43,684 nt of DNA from Candidatus Uhrbacteria bacterium CG_4_9_14_3_um_filter_50_9 (GCA_002791295.1 PFWU01000012.1:1-43684); one strand, 5' to 3'; shown: positions 1 through 8,322, counted from the first letter of the stretch. Notes: a model not told the origin generated them from the sequence alone. Numbers and translations: made by a program.

Positions 1-13
1 CACCTGGCACTTC

Positions 14-1024
14 TTGGCCCGATTCGACACAATAAGTTCAATTACACATTTGGTCACAGTACCAAGAAGCAAAAATGAGACCTTTAGAAAGGTCCCAATA
101 GGAGGCATGAGCATTGATGCAATTTCAGCAAAAAACGTCACTTGGAAACACATCGTTCAGGTGAGTGAAGCAGACTTGAAGGGACTTGAGTCTGAGTTTC
201 GGTTTCATCACTTGGATTATGAAGATATCCGTGCAGAATCACCCATCTCGAAGATGGACGTCTACAAGCATTACATTTTTTTTGTTTTCCACATCCCAAT
301 GATTCATAAGGATACCGGGCATGTGTATGGCGAAGAGTTGTACGTGTTCTTGAGCAGTGAAACGATTGTCACGCTTACCCACGTTCCATTTCCAGTATTA
401 GACTCTTTTTTTAATCGCATGAAATCCGGTTCGAAGTTCCGAGCCTCGCTCATGGGAAAGGGAACGGCTTTTTTGATGTACCGAATGCTCATGGAACTCT
501 TCAGGGATTCACTCTCTATTTCAGCAAAATTAACGCAGGAAGTCACACGCATCGAAGAAGCGATTGAGTCTCGTCATGAGAAAAGAATTACGGTCGATCT
601 TGCTCATGCACGCAGGAATATTCTGTTCATGCGTCACATCGTCGATCCACAGCGCCACATACTCACGAATTTATCTTCAACCAAGCGAGCATTTATTTCT
701 CAGGATTCATTGCTGTATTTTGATGACCTACACGACGTTCTTGATACGATTTGGCTCTCATCTGACAATCTCAAGCTCATCATTGATGGGTTGTTTGATG
801 TGAATGAGGCATTACTTTCACACAAGACAAACCAAATTGTGACCTTGCTGACATTCATCTCGGCGGCACTCATGGTTCCAACATTGATTGCCGGTTTCTA
901 TGGCATGAATGTGCCCTGGTTGCCGCTTGCAAACAATTCTGCTTTCGTCGGAGCGTTGTATGTGATTGGCTTTATCGGAATGATCTCCGTTGTGATTGCA
1001 GTGGTTCGTCGCACAACGCTTTAA
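14..1024 (+). CDS. corA: CorA-family divalent cation transporter
   Basis: Inner-membrane Mg2+/Co2+ channel of the CorA (2-TM-GxN) family. The protein is about 336 residues: a long soluble N-terminal funnel domain (about 1-270, with a helical stretch rich in charged residues), then two C-terminal membrane segments. The signature YGMN lies at about residues 296-299, at the end of TM1, and the protein ends in a short basic tail. The TTG at 14 is the first start in the window, but the frame is open to the window edge, so the true start may lie upstream. An ATG at 108 would remove the beginning of the soluble domain and is less likely. The downstream phosphotransacylase gene starts two bases after the stop, which suggests cotranscription. 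Family assignment is secure; ion preference cannot be read from sequence. Confidence 0.93.
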   Translation: MARFDTISSITHLVTVPRSKNETFRKVPIGGMSIDAISAKNVTWKHIVQVSEADLKGLESEFRFHHLDYEDIRAESPISKMDVYKHYIFFVFHIPMIHKDTGHVYGEELYVFLSSETIVTLTHVPFPVLDSFFNRMKSGSKFRASLMGKGTAFLMYRMLMELFRDSLSISAKLTQEVTRIEEAIESRHEKRITVDLAHARRNILFMRHIVDPQRHILTNLSSTKRAFISQDSLLYFDDLHDVLDTIWLSSDNLKLIIDGLFDVNEALLSHKTNQIVTLLTFISAALMVPTLIAGFYGMNVPWLPLANNSAFVGALYVIGFIGMISVVIAVVRRTTL

Positions 1025-1025
1025 T

Positions 1026-1583
1026 ATGGATATTCCTGTTGTCGTTCAACATCGTCATGTTCACCTTTCTGAAGTGGATTGGCAGACATTGTTTGGGGAG
1101 GAGTTACCTATGAGCGTGCGTGAGCTCGAGCATCGTGGGCAATATGTGAGTGAGCATTGTCTTAAGATCATTGGTGAAACAGGAACGTTTGATTGTGTCA
1201 GGGTTCTGGGACCTTATCGGTCCTCCACACAAGTTGAACTCTCTGCGAGTGATGCCTTCGCCATTGGGATTGATGCTCCTGTCCGTATTTCGGGAGACCT
1301 GGTTCGTGCTGGAACTTGTGAACTGAAGGGGACAGTTGGGACGGTAAAAGCTGTTGCATCCACGATTATTCCCGCAAGACACCTTCACTGCTCAACAAAA
1401 AGTGCAGATCAACTTAAGGTCGCTCATCTTGACGTTGTGTCTTTAAGGATTGTTCAAACAGGCCAAATCATTCAAAATGTGGTTGTAAGAGTTCACCCAA
1501 CGTTTGCCACAGCATTTCACCCATCTAAAGACGAAGCTGCTGAATGGTGGCTTCAAACCGGCGATCACGTCACGATCGTATGA
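1026..1583 (+). CDS. pduL: PduL-type phosphate acyltransferase (phosphotransacetylase)
   Basis: Likely interconverts acyl-CoA and acyl phosphate, for example acetyl-CoA to acetyl phosphate, a step that can feed ATP formation by acetate kinase. The 185-residue protein carries both PduL hallmarks: an RHVHLS motif (His11, His13) and an ARHLH motif (His119, His121), which supply zinc-binding histidines in this family. It also has the conserved VRVLGP and TQVELS stretches (about 58-73), PVRxSGD (about 85-91) and a later His near residue 165. The ATG at 1026 is preferred over upstream in-frame codons because the family starts just before IPVxV. There is no N-terminal microcompartment-targeting extension, so it is probably a free cytosolic enzyme. 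It overlaps the next gene by ATGA. The preferred acyl group is unknown. Confidence 0.88.
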   Translation: MDIPVVVQHRHVHLSEVDWQTLFGEELPMSVRELEHRGQYVSEHCLKIIGETGTFDCVRVLGPYRSSTQVELSASDAFAIGIDAPVRISGDLVRAGTCELKGTVGTVKAVASTIIPARHLHCSTKSADQLKVAHLDVVSLRIVQTGQIIQNVVVRVHPTFATAFHPSKDEAAEWWLQTGDHVTIV

Positions 1584-2830
1584 AACATTTTTTCACAGCA
1601 CTTTTTCTGCTCATGGCACCTGGGGTCGTGCTGGCAGCCGCCGACCTTGGAATTTCCCAAGGAGACATTCGGTTTTCTGATGATGAAATGATAGCCGGGG
1701 ATACCGTCCGTGTCTACGCGACCGTTTACAATGTCGGGGATGAGGATGTGTCTGGATACATCACCTTCTACCAAGGGTCTGTATTGATTGGAGACTCACA
1801 AGTTATTTCTGTGGTTGCGGAAGGAAATCCCGAAGAGGTGTATGCGGATTTTGTGATCCCTTCAAGTCGTTTCAATATTCAAGCAATCATTCGAGGAACA
1901 GACCCACAGGACACGAATAGTAATAACGATGTCGCACTCACTCCTTTCTTTTACCCCGTTTTGGATGATGACCGTGATGGAGTGGTCAACGAAGAAGATA
2001 ATTGTCCATCCACGGGGAATGCAAATCAACTTGATACAGATGGTGATGGATTGGGGGATCTGTGTGATGCTGATGATGACAACGATGGGTTAAGCGATGA
2101 TGTAGAGGCTGAGATTGGTTCAAATCCGTCCTCTGCTGATACAGATGGTGATGGGGTAGAAGATCCAGATGACGCCTACCCAAACGATCCAACAAAGACG
2201 GAAATCGAGCCAGAGCTTGTTGTAGAAGAGGAAGTAGTCGTTGAAACAGAGGTTGCTTCTGAGGATAACGCAGCGGAATCAGACGCCTTGAATAAAATCA
2301 TTGCAGGTATTGCCGACCAGGTCGCCGAAGGGCTGCTTGGTGATCTTGAGACCGTGGGGGGTGAAGAAGAGGCGGATACTCAGGTGGTGATGACGGATCA
2401 GTTGGTTATATCCCCAGGGGCGTTATTCAGTTACGAGCAGCTTGATTGGAATACGTTTACATTCAAAACATTGGGACCTTCAGCGCCATCTGTGTCCTAT
2501 GAGTGGGATTTTGGGGATGGAGTGACCTCATCGAGAGAAGACGTGGAGCACACATTCGAGGGAACAGGCGAGTTCCAGGTGGCATTAACGATTAGCGATG
2601 CCGATGGGGTTATTTCAGAAGAGCGTGTCCGTATCTTCGTGCCATTTTTCTCGCTTCAAAACACGGTCGTTCTCATCATCGTCGCCTTACTCATCCTATT
2701 GTTATTTATTGGATTAGGAGTTGTGGGCTCTATGATTGTTCAAGATCGACGTCGGGTTACTCGGAAACCCGCTTCAGCTACCGAGGCAGCAGAGCCAAGG
2801 AAGATCTCCGTCATTGAAGAAAATGATTAG
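1580..2830 (+). CDS. Secreted CARDB / thrombospondin type 3 / PKD surface protein with C-terminal anchor
   Basis: A 416-residue exported protein of unknown function. It has a signal peptide (about 1-20, ending VLA), then a CARDB-like beta domain (about 22-125). A calcium-binding, Asp-rich thrombospondin type 3 stretch with repeated DxDGDG/DxDxDG units covers about 130-200. A very acidic linker follows, then a PKD domain with WDFGDG at about 309-314. One transmembrane helix (about 362-387) and a 29-residue basic cytoplasmic tail end the protein. These domains usually mediate adhesion or structural display outside the cell. The start at 1580 overlaps the pduL stop (ATGA) and directly precedes the signal peptide. 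The coding end overlaps murJ by eight bases, so it is probably translationally coupled to murJ. Confidence 0.82.
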   Translation: MKHFFTALFLLMAPGVVLAAADLGISQGDIRFSDDEMIAGDTVRVYATVYNVGDEDVSGYITFYQGSVLIGDSQVISVVAEGNPEEVYADFVIPSSRFNIQAIIRGTDPQDTNSNNDVALTPFFYPVLDDDRDGVVNEEDNCPSTGNANQLDTDGDGLGDLCDADDDNDGLSDDVEAEIGSNPSSADTDGDGVEDPDDAYPNDPTKTEIEPELVVEEEVVVETEVASEDNAAESDALNKIIAGIADQVAEGLLGDLETVGGEEEADTQVVMTDQLVISPGALFSYEQLDWNTFTFKTLGPSAPSVSYEWDFGDGVTSSREDVEHTFEGTGEFQVALTISDADGVISEERVRIFVPFFSLQNTVVLIIVALLILLLFIGLGVVGSMIVQDRRRVTRKPASATEAAEPRKISVIEEND

Positions 2831-4433
2831 GTTGTTTAACAAAGAATCAAAAACGATCGTTGGCGCCGCCACTATTGTCGGCGTCCTTTCGTTTGCAAGT
2901 CGTCTTGTTGGGCTTGTGCGCGATCGTATTTTGGCAGGCACGTTTGGAGCAGGCGATCAGCTTGATGTCTATTATGCAGCGTTTAAGATTCCAGATTTTT
3001 TATTCAGTCTCATTGTCGTAGGGGCACTGTCTGCCAGCTTCATTCCGCTGTTCATCAAACAATATAACAACGTTGTTTCAAAAAGAGGTGCTTGGAGGTT
3101 TACAAACAACATTGTGCACGCATTGGGTGGATTCATGCTCGTGATTTCCATCCTGATTGCCGTTTTTGCTGAACCTCTCGCATCTGTGATTGCTCCCGGT
3201 TTCCCTGCTTTCAAACAGTCTGATGTTGCGAGCTTCATGCGTGTGATGGTGATCGGTCAGGTGTTCCTGGCCGTTTCAATGGTTTTTGGATCCGTGCTTC
3301 AAGGTTTGCGAAGGTTCTTTTTATACGCTCTCGCCCCCATCTTCTATAACATCGGGATTATTATCGGAGCGCTTGTGTTTGTTGAGTGGCTCGGACCTAT
3401 TGGATTGGCATGGGGGGTCGTCCTAGGGGCAGTGCTCCATCTCTGTGTCCAGGTTTTTGGTGTTTTTGATGTTGGCTATCGGTACGAATATCAATTCTCT
3501 GTAAGGGGGCCAGACACAAAGGAGATGTTGCGCTTAACAGGGCCGAGACTTTTGGGAATTGCGACGACACAAATTCTGTTTCTTATCCTTTCTATCTTGG
3601 CATCCACACTCAGCACCGGAAGTGTCACGATTTTTCAATTTGCTTATAACATTCAATTTTTTGCTGTCGGCATTATTGGTGTGTCCTATGCCGTGGCTGT
3701 CTTTCCATCCTTATCTGATCATGCAGAAAAGGAAGAGACGTCCGCATTTATTGAGACGCTCTCATCGACAATTAGACAGGTTGTGTTCCTACTCATTCCC
3801 CTCATGATCCTCTTTTTGATTCTACGTGCGCAAATCGTCCGTGTGGTTGTTGGGGCGGGTGAGTTTGATTGGGCAGCCACGATCGCCACGGCTGACACGC
3901 TTGCTTTTTTCGCTCTGACGTTTATCCCGCAGGCATTGGTTTTTATTCTCGCAAGAGGATACTACGCCCTTCACGATACAGTGACACCACTCATGGCGGC
4001 ATTTGTTGGAGCCCTGTTTGGAATCATGGGGGCATTCCTGTTTTCAAATGGATTTGATGTGATTGGACTTGGAATGGCCTATGCACTCGCAAGCGTTGTG
4101 AATGCGTTGCTTCTCTGGATTCCTTTGCGGCAACGCCTAGGAACCCTCAGTGAATCTGAAATGATCCCAGATTTCCTCAAGATGTTCGCTGCGGGAATTG
4201 TCTGTGCACTCATCATGCAATCATTAAAACCTGTGGCGATTTCAATCATCTCCTTAGATACGTTCCTGGGAGTATTCGCCCAAGGGTTGTTTGCGGGTGG
4301 GTTTGGCTTGATCGGGTATGTGGTTGTTTCAAAATGGCTTCGTGTGAATGAACTAGATGTTCTTATTGCAGCCGTGAAACGCAAAGTGCTAAAGAAATCA
4401 AAGCCCGAGGAAACACTCTCACAAACCACCTAA
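2823..4433 (+). CDS. murJ: Lipid II flippase MurJ
   Basis: Polytopic membrane protein of the MVF/MATE-like (MOP) superfamily that flips lipid II to the outer face of the membrane for peptidoglycan synthesis. The 536-residue length is usual for MurJ. The N-terminus shows the typical SFASRLVGLVRD and FGAGDQLDVYY motifs (about residues 20-50) followed by about 14 hydrophobic segments. The ATG at 2823 is chosen because it leads directly into the conserved N-terminus; the longer in-frame version would lie inside the upstream gene. It overlaps the preceding surface-protein gene by eight bases. Other wall-synthesis genes (mre, mrdA, alr, ftsQ) lie elsewhere in the window, consistent with a peptidoglycan-making cell. 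Confidence 0.92.
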   Translation: MIRLFNKESKTIVGAATIVGVLSFASRLVGLVRDRILAGTFGAGDQLDVYYAAFKIPDFLFSLIVVGALSASFIPLFIKQYNNVVSKRGAWRFTNNIVHALGGFMLVISILIAVFAEPLASVIAPGFPAFKQSDVASFMRVMVIGQVFLAVSMVFGSVLQGLRRFFLYALAPIFYNIGIIIGALVFVEWLGPIGLAWGVVLGAVLHLCVQVFGVFDVGYRYEYQFSVRGPDTKEMLRLTGPRLLGIATTQILFLILSILASTLSTGSVTIFQFAYNIQFFAVGIIGVSYAVAVFPSLSDHAEKEETSAFIETLSSTIRQVVFLLIPLMILFLILRAQIVRVVVGAGEFDWAATIATADTLAFFALTFIPQALVFILARGYYALHDTVTPLMAAFVGALFGIMGAFLFSNGFDVIGLGMAYALASVVNALLLWIPLRQRLGTLSESEMIPDFLKMFAAGIVCALIMQSLKPVAISIISLDTFLGVFAQGLFAGGFGLIGYVVVSKWLRVNELDVLIAAVKRKVLKKSKPEETLSQTT

Positions 4434-4450
4434 GGAAGCAGTCCCAAAAC

Positions 4451-4479
4451 TAGACGAAATCAAAGAGGTTTCTTACAAT
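4451..4479 (+). promoter_or_regulatory. Candidate promoter of alaS (leaderless type)
   Basis: TAGACG (4451-4456), a 17-base spacer, then TACAAT (4474-4479). Only seven bases separate the -10 box from the ATG at 4487, so transcription should start at or next to the start codon. No Shine-Dalgarno site sits at the usual distance. The -10 match is good and the -35 match moderate (4 of 6). Confidence 0.6.
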
Positions 4480-4486
4480 CGCGCAT

Positions 4487-6367
4487 ATGACTATTCACCA
4501 GATCCGAAAGGCTTACTTAAATTTTTTCGAAAAACAAGGTCATCACATAATCCCTTCGTCATCCCTGCTTCCTGAAAATGACCCCACAACACTGTTTACT
4601 GGTTCAGGCATGCAACCAATGGTGCCATTTTTGTTGGGGGAAAAGCATCCAGACGGGGTACGTATCTCTGATTCGCAGAAATGCTTCCGTTCACAGGATA
4701 TTGAAGAGGTTGGAGACAATAGGCATACGACATTCTTTGAAATGCTCGGCAACTGGTCCTTAGGAGATTATTTCAAACAGGAACAAATACCCTGGATCTT
4801 CGAGTTTTTAACCGAAGAAATTGGGCTTGATGCAAAGAATCTCTACATCACAGTTTTTCGTGGAAATAAAGAACTTGGAATTGAGCGGGACACAGAATCT
4901 GTGCAGCTTTGGAAAGACGTCTTTGCTTCAAAAGGAATTGAGGCAAAGGATATTGATTTTGCTGAACGAGACGGCATGCAGGACGGAAGGATTTTTTACT
5001 ACGACGAGTCAAAAAACTGGTGGTCTCGTTCAGGGGTTCCAAAGAATATGCCGGTTGGTGAGCCAGGTGGTCCAGATAGTGAGATGTTTTGGGACTTTGG
5101 TGCAGAGCTTGGTTTGCATGAGACATCGCTGTTCAAGGATGAGCCCTGTCACGTGAACTGTGATTGTGGACGCTTTTTGGAGATAGGGAACAGTGTGTTC
5201 ATGGAATATAGAAAAACTGAGAGCGGGTTTGAGGCGCTACCGAACAAAAATGTTGACTTTGGGGGAGGGCTTGAACGTATGGCAGCTGCTGTCAATGGAG
5301 ATCCAGACATCTTTCGCATAAGTGTGTTTACAAAGGCACTACAAGCGCTTCAGGACCAGAGTGGCTCTACGTACGGTGAAAATGAACAGGAGACAAAGGG
5401 ATTTCGTGTTGTGCTGGATCATATAAGAGCGGCAACCTTTTTGATTGGTGATGGCATTGTTCCATCCAACAAGGACCAAGGTTACTTTGTCCGCCGATTG
5501 ATTCGGAGGGCCATTCGTTTTGGTAAGCGACTAGGAGTAGAAAAAGGATTTACAGCTCGAATCGCGGAGGCATTCATTGAGGAGTATGTGGAGAGCTACC
5601 CAAGCCTTCAAGAGAAGAAGCACATCATTGTCGACGAACTTTCAAGAGAGGAAGATCGTTTTATGAAAACACTGGAGAAAGGCGAAAAAGAATTTGAGAA
5701 GATACGTTTAGAGGGGGTTGTGTCAGGAAAGGATGCTTTCATTTTGTACTCCACGTATGGTTTTCCGCTTGAACTTACAACAGAAATGGTTGAAGAAGCA
5801 GGAGAACAGATAGACCTCGAGACATTCAAAAAGGAGTTTGAGGAACATCGAGCCATGTCGCGTGCAGGATCTGAGCAAAAATTTACCGGCGGACTTGCAG
5901 ACCATTCTGATGCAACAGTAAAACTCCATACAGCGACACATATGCTTCATCAAGCACTTCGAACAGTTCTTGGTGATCACGTTTTTCAAAAGGGATCAAA
6001 CATTACACCAGAAAGGTTGCGTTTTGATTTTTCACATTCTGACAAAATGACGGATGAGGAAAAGCACCGAGTAGAAGAGATTGTGAACGAACAGATTCAT
6101 AAGGATCTACCTGTTCACTATGAAGTACTGGATCTCAATGAGGCTAAGAAGCGCGGTGCTGTTGGGGTTTTTGATGACAAATACGCACAGCTTGGAGGAA
6201 AAATAAAGGTCTACTTCATTGGTGAACAAGTAACAGGTGAGTATTTCAGCACAGAAGTTTGTGGAGGACCGCATGTTGAACGTACGGGATCAATGGGTAT
6301 CTTTAGGATTAAGAAGGAAGAATCCGTGGCAGCAGGTGTTCGACGGATTAAGGCCGTGTTAGAATAG
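4487..6367 (+). CDS. alaS: Alanyl-tRNA synthetase, short form lacking the C-Ala domain
   Basis: Charges tRNA-Ala with alanine and removes mischarged residues. The 626-residue protein has the class II catalytic core (motif with RSQDIEEVGDNRHTTFFEM near residues 68-87 and GGGLERM near 260), the tRNA-recognition region, and a complete editing domain. The editing zinc ligands are visible: H481-x3-H485 and C592-x3-H596. The sequence stops about 30 residues after the second pair, so the C-terminal C-Ala (DHHA1-type) domain found in the roughly 875-residue bacterial enzymes is absent. No remnant of it is evident in the 150 bases downstream. It is a single-gene unit between murJ and the infA operon, with its own promoter. 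The function call is secure; the effect of losing C-Ala on editing is unknown. Confidence 0.95.
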   Translation: MTIHQIRKAYLNFFEKQGHHIIPSSSLLPENDPTTLFTGSGMQPMVPFLLGEKHPDGVRISDSQKCFRSQDIEEVGDNRHTTFFEMLGNWSLGDYFKQEQIPWIFEFLTEEIGLDAKNLYITVFRGNKELGIERDTESVQLWKDVFASKGIEAKDIDFAERDGMQDGRIFYYDESKNWWSRSGVPKNMPVGEPGGPDSEMFWDFGAELGLHETSLFKDEPCHVNCDCGRFLEIGNSVFMEYRKTESGFEALPNKNVDFGGGLERMAAAVNGDPDIFRISVFTKALQALQDQSGSTYGENEQETKGFRVVLDHIRAATFLIGDGIVPSNKDQGYFVRRLIRRAIRFGKRLGVEKGFTARIAEAFIEEYVESYPSLQEKKHIIVDELSREEDRFMKTLEKGEKEFEKIRLEGVVSGKDAFILYSTYGFPLELTTEMVEEAGEQIDLETFKKEFEEHRAMSRAGSEQKFTGGLADHSDATVKLHTATHMLHQALRTVLGDHVFQKGSNITPERLRFDFSHSDKMTDEEKHRVEEIVNEQIHKDLPVHYEVLDLNEAKKRGAVGVFDDKYAQLGGKIKVYFIGEQVTGEYFSTEVCGGPHVERTGSMGIFRIKKEESVAAGVRRIKAVLE

Positions 6368-6419
6368 CGTAGCTAATTTTAGTCAAAAAATATGATTAAA
6401 TTTATCCACGTATCAATTC

Positions 6420-6448
6420 TTGACAGCATGGAAACACATCAGTACAAT
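6420..6448 (+). promoter_or_regulatory. Promoter P1 of the infA-rpsI operon
   Basis: A near-consensus sigma-70 type promoter: TTGACA (6420-6425), 17-base spacer, TACAAT (6443-6448). Predicted transcription start is about 6455, giving a leader of about 60 bases before infA. It sits upstream of a second promoter that would give an almost leaderless transcript. Confidence 0.75.
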
Positions 6449-6477
6449 ACCGGCGCCTCAAATAGTGAAGTCGGAAC

Positions 6478-6506
6478 TTGCTTTTTTCGCTAACTCTTGC
6501 TAGAAT
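6478..6506 (+). promoter_or_regulatory. Promoter P2 of the infA-rpsI operon (leaderless type)
   Basis: TTGCTT (6478-6483), 17-base spacer, TAGAAT (6501-6506). The infA ATG at 6517 follows after ten bases, so the predicted start (about 6513) leaves a leader of about four bases. No Shine-Dalgarno sequence precedes infA. Confidence 0.68.
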
Positions 6507-6516
6507 TTTCGCGATT

Positions 6517-6738
6517 ATGAGCAAAGGGACTAAAGACTTTATTGAAATGCGGGGCACGGTGGAAGAACTTCTACCGGCTGCAAACTTCAAAATCACTCTC
6601 GAGAACGGTCAAACAATTATCGGACACCTGTCAGGCAAGATGCGAAAGTTTCGTATCCGTATCCTTCCAGGTGACGACGTCAAGGTTGAGATCAGCCCAT
6701 ACGACCTCACAAAAGGTCGTGTCGTCTACCGGTACTGA
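6517..6738 (+). CDS. infA: Translation initiation factor IF-1
   Basis: Small OB-fold protein that binds the ribosomal A site during initiation and helps IF-2 and IF-3. The 73 residues cover the whole family, with the expected [15 protein letters not shown] start, the [18 protein letters not shown] core and the [13 protein letters not shown] end. The ATG at 6517 is chosen over an in-frame TTG at 6478 because it gives the family's usual length and because the TTG overlaps the -35 box of P2. It is the first gene of a long ribosomal operon, followed by a strong hairpin and then rpmJ, the usual bacterial order. Confidence 0.95.
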   Translation: MSKGTKDFIEMRGTVEELLPAANFKITLENGQTIIGHLSGKMRKFRIRILPGDDVKVEISPYDLTKGRVVYRY

Positions 6739-6740
6739 AG

Positions 6741-6768
6741 ACGTCATCGAATAATCCTTCGATGGCGT
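6741..6768 (+). other. Intercistronic hairpin between infA and rpmJ
   Basis: An 11-base-pair stem (6741-6751 with 6758-6768, one G-U pair) around a six-base loop, placed between the infA stop and the rpmJ start. Three T residues follow but no true U-tract. It could be a partial terminator, an RNA processing site or a stabilising element; the sequence alone does not decide. Confidence 0.5.
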
Positions 6769-6778
6769 TTGTGAATTT

Positions 6779-6892
6779 ATGAAAGTACGAGCATCAGCAA
6801 AAAAAATCTGCCGCGACTGCAAAGTGATCCGACGTGAAGGTCGGGTTCATGTGATTTGTAAAAATCCGCGTCATAAACAGCGTCAAGGATAA
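6779..6892 (+). CDS. rpmJ: 50S ribosomal protein L36 (zinc-binding type)
   Basis: Translation of this short frame gives a 37-residue basic protein starting [11 protein letters not shown] and ending [10 protein letters not shown], an unmistakable bL36. Residues Cys11, Cys14, Cys27 and His32 form the zinc ribbon, so this is the zinc-containing paralogue type. It lies in the conserved infA-rpmJ-rpsM order, with one base between its stop and the rpsM start. Confidence 0.95.
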   Translation: MKVRASAKKICRDCKVIRREGRVHVICKNPRHKQRQG

Positions 6893-6893
6893 T

Positions 6894-7280
6894 ATGGCAA
6901 GAATCGCCGGAGTTACTATTCCATCAAATAAGCACATTGTGATTGCCCTCACATATATTTATGGTGTTGGGCCAGCACGATCAAAAAAAGTTCTTGTAGA
7001 AGCAGGTGTGAGTGAGAACACACGAACAAAGGACCTGACAGATGAGGAGGTTAACAAGATTCGGGAAATCCTCGAAAAGAAATACCGACTCGAAGGAGAT
7101 CTTCGTCGGGACATTCTTTCAAACATCAAACGGCTTCGTGAAATCAATGCCTACCGAGGGATTCGTCATGCAAAGCGCCTTCCTGTACGAGGTCAAAGAA
7201 CCAAAACGAACTCACGCACGGTACGAGGTAATGTACGTAAAACCACTGGAAGTGGACGTCGTGCTCTGACCAAGACGTAA
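6894..7280 (+). CDS. rpsM: 30S ribosomal protein S13
   Basis: Protein of the small-subunit head that contacts 5S/23S rRNA bridges and the P-site tRNA. The 128 residues show the typical [10 protein letters not shown] start, the [12 protein letters not shown] helix-hairpin-helix, the [21 protein letters not shown] loop and a lysine/arginine-rich tail. An AAGGA sequence lies four bases before the ATG, but it is part of the rpmJ end and is too close to be an ideal ribosome binding site. Translation probably follows that of rpmJ. Confidence 0.96.
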   Translation: MARIAGVTIPSNKHIVIALTYIYGVGPARSKKVLVEAGVSENTRTKDLTDEEVNKIREILEKKYRLEGDLRRDILSNIKRLREINAYRGIRHAKRLPVRGQRTKTNSRTVRGNVRKTTGSGRRALTKT

Positions 7281-7290
7281 ACCTTTTATT

Positions 7291-7689
7291 ATGGCGGTAA
7301 AGAAAACAAAGTCACGATCAAAGAAAAAGAAGGCTGTGCGACAGGTGTCGCAGGGTTGTGCCTATATTCAGGCAACGTACAACAACACGATTTTGACACT
7401 TACTGATCTGAATGGAAATACATTGGCTTGGTCAAGTGCTGGTAACTGTGGGTTTAAGGGGCCGAAGAAAGCCACACCGTACGCAGCGAGCATTATTGTC
7501 CGTACAGCTGCGGAACGGGTAAAGGAAACAGGTCTGAAAGAACTAAATGTCTATGTGACAGGTGTTGGGTCTGGTCGTGATTCAGCCGTTCGTGCTTTGA
7601 ATGCTAATGGATTTCATGTCCTCTCACTTAAAGACATGACACCACTTCCTCATAACGGCTGCCGACCACGCAAGCCACGTCGTGTCTAA
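7291..7689 (+). CDS. rpsK: 30S ribosomal protein S11
   Basis: Platform protein of the 30S subunit near the 3' end of 16S rRNA. The 132-residue sequence has a basic N-terminal tail, then the conserved AYIQATYNNTILTLTDLNGN strand region, GNCGFKGPKKATPYAA, and the C-terminal PHNGCRPRKPRRV. The start lies ten bases after the rpsM stop and has no Shine-Dalgarno site in front of it. Confidence 0.96.
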   Translation: MAVKKTKSRSKKKKAVRQVSQGCAYIQATYNNTILTLTDLNGNTLAWSSAGNCGFKGPKKATPYAASIIVRTAAERVKETGLKELNVYVTGVGSGRDSAVRALNANGFHVLSLKDMTPLPHNGCRPRKPRRV

Positions 7690-7695
7690 TTTCCT

Positions 7696-8310
7696 ATGGC
7701 AAAGAATAACACCCCCATCGTAAAACTTTCCCGTCGACTCGGTATTGCTATTGGAAAAGAAAACTATACACGACGACGACCTTACCCACCTGGCATTCAC
7801 GGTCCGAAGCAGGCACAACGTCGACCACGTATGTCTGCATATGGAGAGCAGCTACTTGAAAAACAGAAGGCGAAGGCTATTTATGGAATCATGGAACGTC
7901 AGTTTCGAAACTATTTTGAAAAGGCTTCAAAACAAGAAGAGAACACTGCAGAAGTTTTGGTTCGTTTGTTGGAGCAGCGACTTGATAATGTTGTCTTTCG
8001 TCTAGGATTTGCAAAGACACGTCGTCAAGCGAGACAGGTTGTGGGACACGGATTTATTTTAGTAAATGGAAATCGTGTTGATATTCCATCATTCAGTGTT
8101 TCTGTCGGTGATGAGATTTCTATCAAGGAATCAAAAAAAACCACGAACATGATTAAACAGATTCCAGAGGTGATGGGACTCAGTGCTGTGCCGAAGTGGA
8201 TTGCACGTGACGACAAAGCTCTTAGCGGAAAAGTTACCTCATTGCCAGAGGGTGATGATCTTGATCAACCTTTTGATCCAACCCTCATCGTGGAGTTCTA
8301 CTCCCGATAA
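7696..8310 (+). CDS. rpsD: 30S ribosomal protein S4 (zinc-free type)
   Basis: Primary 16S rRNA-binding assembly protein; in other bacteria it can also act as a translational repressor of its operon. The 204 residues include an S4 RNA-binding domain (about 93-155, with RLDNVVFRLGFAKTRRQARQ). The N-terminus lacks the CxxC cysteine cluster of zinc-binding S4 proteins, so it is the C-minus form. It starts six bases after the rpsK stop, in the usual rpsM-rpsK-rpsD-rpoA order. Confidence 0.96.
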   Translation: MAKNNTPIVKLSRRLGIAIGKENYTRRRPYPPGIHGPKQAQRRPRMSAYGEQLLEKQKAKAIYGIMERQFRNYFEKASKQEENTAEVLVRLLEQRLDNVVFRLGFAKTRRQARQVVGHGFILVNGNRVDIPSFSVSVGDEISIKESKKTTNMIKQIPEVMGLSAVPKWIARDDKALSGKVTSLPEGDDLDQPFDPTLIVEFYSR

Positions 8311-8322
8311 CGATCTTTTATT

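Noticed and set aside
6402-6410. TTATCCACG, a one-mismatch DnaA box, as part of a replication origin
   Set aside because: It is single, with no cluster of boxes, no A/T-rich unwinding region and no dnaA or dnaN nearby.
6478-6516. TTG at 6478 as an earlier infA start
   Set aside because: It coincides with the -35 box of P2 and would add 13 residues absent from the IF-1 family.
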